DNA of 10,090 nt from Dunaliella salina (lineage: Eukaryota > Chlorophyta > Chlorophyceae > Chlamydomonadales > Dunaliellaceae): positions 205,259 through 215,348 of the forward strand of contig MU069790.1 of the NCBI GenBank assembly GCA_002284615.2, in the 5' to 3' direction. A model generated the notes under the pieces. It was not told the DNA's origin. It worked only from the letters and a program-made list of their open reading frames with translations, and did no database searches. Positions 6,465-10,090 of the stretch are shown piece by piece. The position numbers and the translations under genes were made by a program. Each line of letters starts with the position of its first letter. The first letter of the stretch is position 1.

Positions 6465-6626
6465 TCACTCCTCAAAAATCAGCTCATCATGGGTGTCGAT
6501 GCTAAGGAACGGAACATTTACGCACACTACAGGGTCCTCATACCCTCGCGTGCAGCTTCGAATCGCAATGGCTTTGCGCCGTTCACTGCCAGCCTTGACA
6601 AAGAGAAATGCACAGGAAAGCTTTCC
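6465..6626 (-). CDS. Candidate 3'-terminal exon, unknown protein
   Basis: A frame from just after a TAA (6627-6629) to a TGA (6465-6467) encodes 53 residues, including KAGSERRKAIAIRSCTRGYE and a natural-looking acidic end, DTHDELIFEE. Acceptor candidates are GTGCTAAG at 6627-6626 and TTTCTCTTTGTCAAG just downstream. A possible preceding block (HFAQAYINIGHWKKPG, about 6645-6702, after a GTTTTCCAG acceptor) lies in the wrong phase or would leave an intron of only about 22 bases. No family recognised. The next minus-strand frame begins only some 65 bases downstream. Confidence 0.3.
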   Translation of the reverse strand, partial: GKLSCAFLFVKAGSERRKAIAIRSCTRGYEDPVVCVNVPFLSIDTHDELIFEE

Positions 6627-6926
6627 TTAGCACAGAATGTTAACAACGTTGTCCTGGCTTTTTCCAGTGACCGATGTTGATGTAGGCCTGAGCAAAGTGT
6701 CTGGAAAACCGGGCAAACCTCGATTTGAGCGATATCTTGGATGTGTAGCAAATTTGATAGAAACGATTTTGTTTTGGATGTCAACGGAATGAAAAAAAAA
6801 AAAGCTCAAGGAAGCGCTCCATGACTGGAAAAAGGGTCCCTAAAGGCCAAACGTAGAGGTTTCTCCATTGAAGCCCCCCAGACACTCCCCCTCACCCTGA
6901 CATCATCCAGCCAGACCAATTGAGCC
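6627..6926. other. No firm gene; A-run and pyrimidine tracts
   Basis: This stretch holds a run of about a dozen A near 6791-6802. On the minus strand it holds two pyrimidine-tract acceptor candidates (CCCTTTTTCCAG near 6830, GGTTTTCCAG near 6702). The open frames after them disagree in phase, so no exon is called. Confidence 0.4.
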
Positions 6927-6978
6927 CATTTCTTTTGCAACAATGGTCACTGTTACGCACCTCGAAGGTAAACTTGAC

Positions 6979-7015
6979 GAAATGGGGTAAGGTGAGAAAC
7001 CCCCCCATTTCTCAC
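6979..7015. other. Two overlapping, mutually exclusive hairpins
   Basis: GAAATGGGG (6979-6987) can pair perfectly with CCCCATTTC (7003-7011). GTGAGAAA (6992-6999) can pair perfectly with TTTCTCAC (7008-7015). They share 7008-7011, so only one can form at a time. The structure lies inside repeat R1 copy 2 and may simply be a property of that element. Confidence 0.7.
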
Positions 7016-7043
7016 AACATCGCCCCCTTTGCCGCCCTTTTGT

Positions 7044-7085
7044 GAGCCCCCTAGCTTGCGCATAGAGCACCCCAGCTTGCGCACA
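7044..7085. repeat. 21-bp direct repeat, two copies
   Basis: GAGCCCCCTAGCTTGCGCATA is followed directly by GAGCACCCCAGCTTGCGCACA (17 of 21 positions identical). It is part of repeat R1 copy 2 and has no counterpart of the same form in copy 1. Confidence 0.8.
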
Positions 7086-7106
7086 TAATAATTTTTTCCA
7101 AAGTCA

Positions 7107-7582
7107 TGCCGTGTAAGCAAAGATCATAAGTGCATGAGGAGTCTTGGTGCAAGGCAAGGCCAGGGAGGCCCAGAAAACGTTCCTGTGACAGAGACCCCCA
7201 AAATGACAAGTTAGGACACTCTACATGTGCACCAAGTAAAAGATACAGGTAGCGATAGGTTAGCTACAGAGCCTCTTCTTCTCCTGCCCATGCTGCTTTC
7301 TTACTTCTCTAGAAGTACTCTTTCTTCCTCTTGCCCTTCATGTTGCAAGACCTACGGCTCCTTGAGCCATTGCACCCCATCTCCTTTGATCAATGGATGT
7401 AGGGAATTTTGCACTGCCTATAGAGCCTCTCAGTGTTCTGTTTTTTCTTCCTTCAATCAATACCTGGTGAGGAAAATGTATCGTGCATTTGTCCCAAGTA
7501 TCTTCTTTTCCTTCATGTTGTTGGCAGTGCTTACGCTGCTTGCGTAGCTTTTCTTTTCTTTCCTTCTTTCTACATTCGAACA
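7107..7582. other. No supported gene
   Basis: T/C-rich plus-strand frames (7227-7547, 7433-7741) are rich in F, L and S and show no motif. On the minus strand a short stretch ends in a reasonable donor (CTCACCAG|GTATTG near 7462), but no matching acceptor and open frame convinced me. Confidence 0.4.
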
Positions 7583-7682
7583 ACCTTGCTGGAGTACACT
7601 TCTGTGCTTCTTTCTCTTGGTCTAAACTGGTGGGCGCACCTTCAGCGCAGACTGTGGCGTCTTGCTTTTGTACATGCTGCCT
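7583..7682. repeat. Dispersed repeat family R2, copy B
   Basis: It shares with copies A and C, in order: TTGCTG(G/C)AGTA, CTTCTGTGCTTCTTTC or similar, TTGGTCT..CTGGTGGG, TTCAGCGC and a (G)CTG end. The minus-strand frame through it reads DATVCAEGAPTSLDQEKEAQ, comparable with copy A. Confidence 0.55.
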
Positions 7683-7790
7683 ATTTTCTAGCATTGACTT
7701 CTACCTCTATTTTTCTGGGCAACTGTGACAAAGAAGAATGAAAAACAGTTTGAGCTTTGCCGCTCGGGCTTGAGCTCTTTGCCAGAGAAA

Positions 7791-7991
7791 TCAAAAGCTT
7801 TGCAAAGAGGAAAAAATAGCAGGAGAGGTCCAATCTGCCAGGAGGGCTCCATTGGCTTTCAACCAGGCTTTTGGGCCCAGAAAATTGGTGTCACTCACTT
7901 CCTTCTCCAAGAAGGAAAGCCAGCTGATCCAACTGTCAAAACAGTGTTTGTTAATGTGCTGGCATATTTGCGAGCCAGGTGAGGGGCTCAA
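7791..7991 (-). CDS. Trp-rich open segment, candidate exon, unknown
   Basis: The minus-strand frame includes CFDSWISWLSFLEKEVSDTN and then FLGPKAWLKANGALLADW, ending at a TGA. A CACTGTTTTGACAG acceptor and a GGAA|GTGAGT donor lie inside it, giving an alternative exon of only about 34 bases. A further acceptor (TTTTCCTCTTTGCAAAG, near 7800) opens a frame reading FDFSGKELKPERQSS. The plus strand also has a good donor here (CCAG|GTGAGG at about 7978), so the strand remains uncertain. It lies directly 3' of the UTP13-like gene, in the same orientation. Confidence 0.25.
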   Translation of the reverse strand: MSPSPGSQICQHINKHCFDSWISWLSFLEKEVSDTNFLGPKAWLKANGALLADWTSPAIFSSLQSF

Positions 7992-8017
7992 AATAAGTGA
8001 AGGATCTTTCCATCAAA

Positions 8018-8177
8018 TTAGGCCACATAATTTTGCAAGGGCACATCAGGTGTGAAGCGCGCCACCACGAATTGGGCTTTTCTAGCAGAGTACGCATTAC
8101 TGTTCCACTGGTATAAGTATGCTGTCAAGATATGCAACTGCTTGCTCAATTCCAATTGTGAGACACTGAGGAAATTC
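8018..8177 (-). CDS. Candidate last exon of UTP13-like gene (C-terminal domain)
   Basis: Acceptor GCAAGCCTGCCTTCAG precedes 8177. One base completes a split Trp codon; the frame then reads NFLSVSQLELSKQLHILTAY and LYQWNSNAYSARKAQFVVAR, and stops at TAA 8018-8020. UTP13 (human TBL3) is a WD-repeat protein of the U3 snoRNP/SSU processome in the nucleolus. Its C-terminal helical domain carries an (L/I)-x-x-(Y/W)-(L/V/I)-x-x-WN-x-N-x-x-x-x-x-x-AQ-x-V/I signature, which fits here. The stop lies shortly after the signature, as expected for the protein's end, although some family members run longer. The WD repeats themselves would lie upstream, beyond 8552. Recognition is from memory. Confidence 0.42.
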
Positions 8178-8294
8178 CTGAAGGCAGGCTTGCAATTGCA
8201 CTCATAGGTGCTCACATGCTGGACTGTTCAGATCCGGATGGCTTTCAAGGTTGGCGGTGTGATTATTCTGTAACAGCCATGAAGCAGGACACAC

Positions 8295-8374
8295 CATTCC
8301 CTGTGCAGGATTTTGATGATGTATCGAGGCACAGAGCGCGATATCTTTATTGGGAAGGTGCTTGGGGATTCGAC
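8295..8374 (-). CDS. Candidate exon of UTP13-like gene
   Basis: Acceptor TTGCTTGTCTCTATCAG precedes 8374 and donor GAATG|GTGTGT ends the exon at 8295. The 26 codons plus two bases read VESPSTFPIKISRSVPRYII then KILHRE and a split Trp. The phase-2 end fits the next exon exactly (intron of 117 bases). A stretch of the type AL-x-(L/I)-(S/G)-x-PR-x-(L/I)-(L/I)-K-(I/V)-L precedes the WN signature in the UTP13 C-terminal domain, and KISRSVPRYIIKIL matches that style. The plus strand is also open here (80 codons at 8216-8458) and looks passably protein-like, so strand is the main doubt. Confidence 0.38.
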
Positions 8375-8459
8375 CTGATAGAGACAAGCAATAAGTTGGC
8401 AACACACCAAGCATTCTATGCTCAGCCTCTTGTCCACAATGTGCACAAACCCACCTGAC

Positions 8460-8552
8460 CAGAATGGCACTTGCATCTTGGAAACGTCTCAACATGTCGT
8501 ACAAGATGTCAGCCAATTTAAGCTGAGAGCTCACAATTTTCCACTGTGGAAC
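8460..8552 (-). CDS. Candidate upstream exon of UTP13-like gene
   Basis: Acceptor GTGCAGCTGCAG precedes 8552. The frame reads VPQWKIVSSQLKLADILYDM then LRRFQDASAIL, exactly 31 codons to a donor CTG|GTCAGG, which is phase 0 and fits the exon at 8374. A stronger donor five bases further on (CAG|GTGGGT) would break the phase. A helical, amphipathic stretch suits the region between the WD repeats and the C-terminal domain. No start or WD repeat is visible upstream to the end of this block. Confidence 0.3.
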
Positions 8553-8645
8553 CTGCAGCTGCACAGGTGGATCCTTTGTGCAAATGGTGTGCATGTGTGC
8601 ATGATGACGTCCATGTCCTTTTCATGTGTCAATACGATTTGGGCA

Positions 8646-8691
8646 GCAGGCTTCGGCCTGCGGAATGGTGCCCCCGCCCGTAGCGAGCTAC
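8646..8691. other. Two small perfect hairpins, one with a UUCG loop
   Basis: GCAGGC-TTCG-GCCTGC (8646-8661) forms a 6-bp stem closed by the extra-stable C(UUCG)G tetraloop. GTAGC-GA-GCTAC (8680-8691) follows 18 bases later. No T-run follows, and no RNA gene is recognised. They may be structure in an untranslated region, or chance. Confidence 0.6.
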
Positions 8692-8942
8692 CAGAAGGAT
8701 AGCTGGCACTGGAGTGGTCCTGGAAGCTGGCGCGGTGGAGCAGGTGCTCAGAGGTGGAGCGATCTCAGTTTGGGTTTGCATACCTGCGTGCTCACCTCCT
8801 GGCTGCGGCTGGCCCCTGTGCAAGAGGAGGCCCTGTGCTGAGATGTTGGATAGCTTTCTCAGCGGCTAGGTTGTGGGTCTTGAGTTTCCTGGACAGGGCC
8901 TCTTGACAACAGTGTGAAGGGTGTTCCCAGGTGGAAGCCAAC

Positions 8943-9052
8943 TTGCTGCAGTAGACTTATGTGCTTGTTTCTTTCTTGGTCTGGTGGGACCCTATCACAG
9001 TTCCAGCGCTGATTGTTGGGTGTTTCCTTATGCGCGCTGGCTGTGCCCAGCG
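8943..9052. repeat. Dispersed repeat family R2, copy C
   Basis: Landmarks shared with copies A and B are TTGCTGCAGTAGACTTATGT, TTTCTTTCTTGGTCTGGTGGG, CAGTTCCAGCGCTGATTGTT and GCGCGCTGGCTGTGCCC. On the minus strand it reads GHSQRA, as copy A reads GYSQRA, but with several stops. It lies immediately upstream of the retroelement block. Confidence 0.55.
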
Positions 9053-9321
9053 TAGGCTTTCTTTTTTTCTTGTGGGTACGAGGTTATGCACGCTCAACAA
9101 TTAGAACCCTTCCTAAATATATCTCCCTTGTCATTTCTCCGACGAAGAAAAGCTCGCTTCTAGCCGCCATGGTGCAATATAAAGTTGTTCCTACGAAAGA
9201 AGTGCCAAGAACCAATTCCTGGTATCCATTGAGAGTTGCAGGGGGGCGTGGGTGAAGCAGGGAGCACTCAGCGCCAGTCACAGCCACTCCACCAACTTCC
9301 GAGGTCCGTCACCCTAGTTAG

Positions 9322-9546
9322 CTCCTCCCAGAACAGAGGCACATCCATCTTGTAAAAGTAAAATACTGTGCAGATACCCGGCCCAAGAATCAGCTTGAGG
9401 CCTCCAAGCAGCAGCACCGCAATTTGTGTCGCCATCTTTCAAGGGCCTCTGCTCAAGTCACTCTTTGTACTATTCTGTCAGGTGTGGGTGGGGTCATCTA
9501 CACCCCCCACACTCTGGAGCCACTTAAAGAGCTTGATCTTGACACT
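9322..9546 (+). mobile_element. Retroelement ORF fragment with conserved post-RT-type block
   Basis: Between in-frame TAG (9319-9321) and TGA (9547-9549), 75 codons read RHIHLVKVKYCADTRPKNQL, then EASKQQHRNLCRHLSRASAQ, then a TILSGVGGVIYTPHTLEPLK block. The frame upstream (9013-9318) is the same but carries stops at 9253 and 9319. From memory this is the segment downstream of the reverse transcriptase in a family of algal or protist retroelements. There an (E)-x-K-YC-x-DTRP motif looks like a PD-(D/E)xK-type nuclease core; here the acidic residue before xK reads K, suggesting a dead copy. No RT or gag-like domain lies upstream in the window, so the fragment is 5'-truncated or rearranged. A second copy of this block lies at 5278-5472. 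Confidence 0.7.
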
Positions 9547-9549
9547 TGA

Positions 9550-10090
9550 CACTTGCGTGTTAGGCAATACCTCTGCATCAACAACAGCGACCTTGACATC
9601 TCCTATCAAGGCGCTCCTTACCTCCTCTCCAGAATCACACCCATAATAAAAGTCCTCTCAATGCCAATGCAACCCACCCTCAAAACCCTGGCCTGTCACT
9701 GCACTTATGCCCTTATGGAAATAGGCATAAACAGTCTCTCAGACCTGCTGACTGATAACCTCACAAATATTATTGACGGGAACAAACTCAAATTCCTGTT
9801 TGGCCGAAAAATCAAGACGAAACATATTACAGCCCTGAATAAACTCTCCCATACCCTCAACACCCCCACTATGGCTGAGGACAGACCTGACCTCATCAAT
9901 GCAATCATACACAACCAAGACAGCTCACCCAATAAAACCCCTGAATCACGCTGCATAAATAATACAATATATGCTGAAATGATGAAAACTGAGCATACAC
10001 CAACAGGTTGGAACTGGTCAAAGCTCCACCCAAGCTATGCTGACCCAGATCCCCTCAACTCCAACACAAACAATGGGAGTCATGCCCCTA
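9550..10090 (+). mobile_element. Retroelement-like ORF, open to the window edge
   Basis: In the same frame as the preceding block, directly after its TGA, 180 codons are open to the edge. It begins HLRVRQYLCINNSDLDISYQ, has LLSRITPIIKVLSMPMQPTL, and later TGWNWSKLHPSYADPDPL. Base use changes sharply here to A- and C-rich with C/A-ending codons, unlike the rest of the window, which implies a separate, younger origin. The style (leucine-rich helices, then an N/S/T-rich, Trp-containing stretch) resembles the connection after the RT domain of LINE-type elements, ahead of a possible RNase H domain beyond the edge. That name is inference; that it codes is well supported by length and codon pattern. 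An ATG occurs at 9661. Confidence 0.65.

Larger units (their letters stand above)
6927..7106 (+). repeat. Dispersed repeat family R1, copy 2
   Basis: This is the plus-strand partner of 1650-1809. The frame ATMVTVTHLEGKLDEMG, followed by a stop and then GEKPPHFSQHRP, parallels the peptide of copy 1. The copies have diverged, with many substitutions and small indels, so the insertions are old. Confidence 0.6.

Noticed and set aside
8216..8458. 80-codon plus-strand frame (starts MLDCSDPDGFQGWRCDY)
   Set aside because: It looks passably protein-like, but no supporting splice sites were found. It lies antisense to phase-compatible minus-strand exons with a recognisable signature. Not fully excluded.
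1..10090. CRISPR array, phage, plasmid or bacterial operon
   Set aside because: The direct repeats are microsatellites or immediate tandems without spacers. There are no bacterial-type genes, and splice signals are common.
1..10090. tRNA or rRNA genes
   Set aside because: No convincing A-box/B-box pair or cloverleaf and no conserved rRNA core was seen; GGTCGAATCCCC on the minus strand near 8367 resembles a T-arm but has no partner arms.

Overview
The window looks like nuclear DNA from a large, repeat-rich eukaryotic genome. No frame carries a long, uninterrupted, recognisable gene. Short open segments are bounded by good GT...AG splice signals with pyrimidine tracts. There are long (CA)n microsatellites and decayed retroelement pieces, and nothing bacterial (no operons, no Shine-Dalgarno spacing). 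The retroelement frames resemble, from memory, mobile-element ORFs of green algae or other protists. I infer an alga or similar protist, but the lineage is not proven from the sequence.

Layout. 1-400: a (GT)n tract, then no gene seen. 537-1101 (+): a decayed or mis-sequenced coding region with a basic C-terminal tail, a duplicated segment and two frame breaks. 1102-2158: no supported gene, but one copy of a dispersed repeat (about 1650-1809). 2159-2328 (+): a candidate exon with a strong donor. 2467-5673 (-): a series of phase-compatible candidate exons that I read as a split PEX11-like (peroxisomal membrane) gene; its introns hold a (CA)36 tract, a 14-bp tandem array, a 75-bp hairpin, a 134-bp alternating purine-pyrimidine tract and a same-strand retroelement fragment. 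5720-6626 (-): further open segments of unknown function. 6927-7106 (+): the second, inverted copy of the dispersed repeat. 7583-7682, 8943-9052 and 2816-2925: three copies of another dispersed repeat. 8018-8552 (-): three phase-compatible exons resembling the C-terminal domain of the U3 snoRNP WD protein UTP13/TBL3. 9322-10090 (+): a retroelement ORF fragment, broken by one in-frame TGA and running off the window.

The two gene candidates are housekeeping functions (peroxisome division, ribosome biogenesis). No accessory or defence system is evident. All function names here are pattern recognition without database searches. The recurrent single-base frame breaks in otherwise protein-like segments mean either pseudogenes or indel errors in the assembly.
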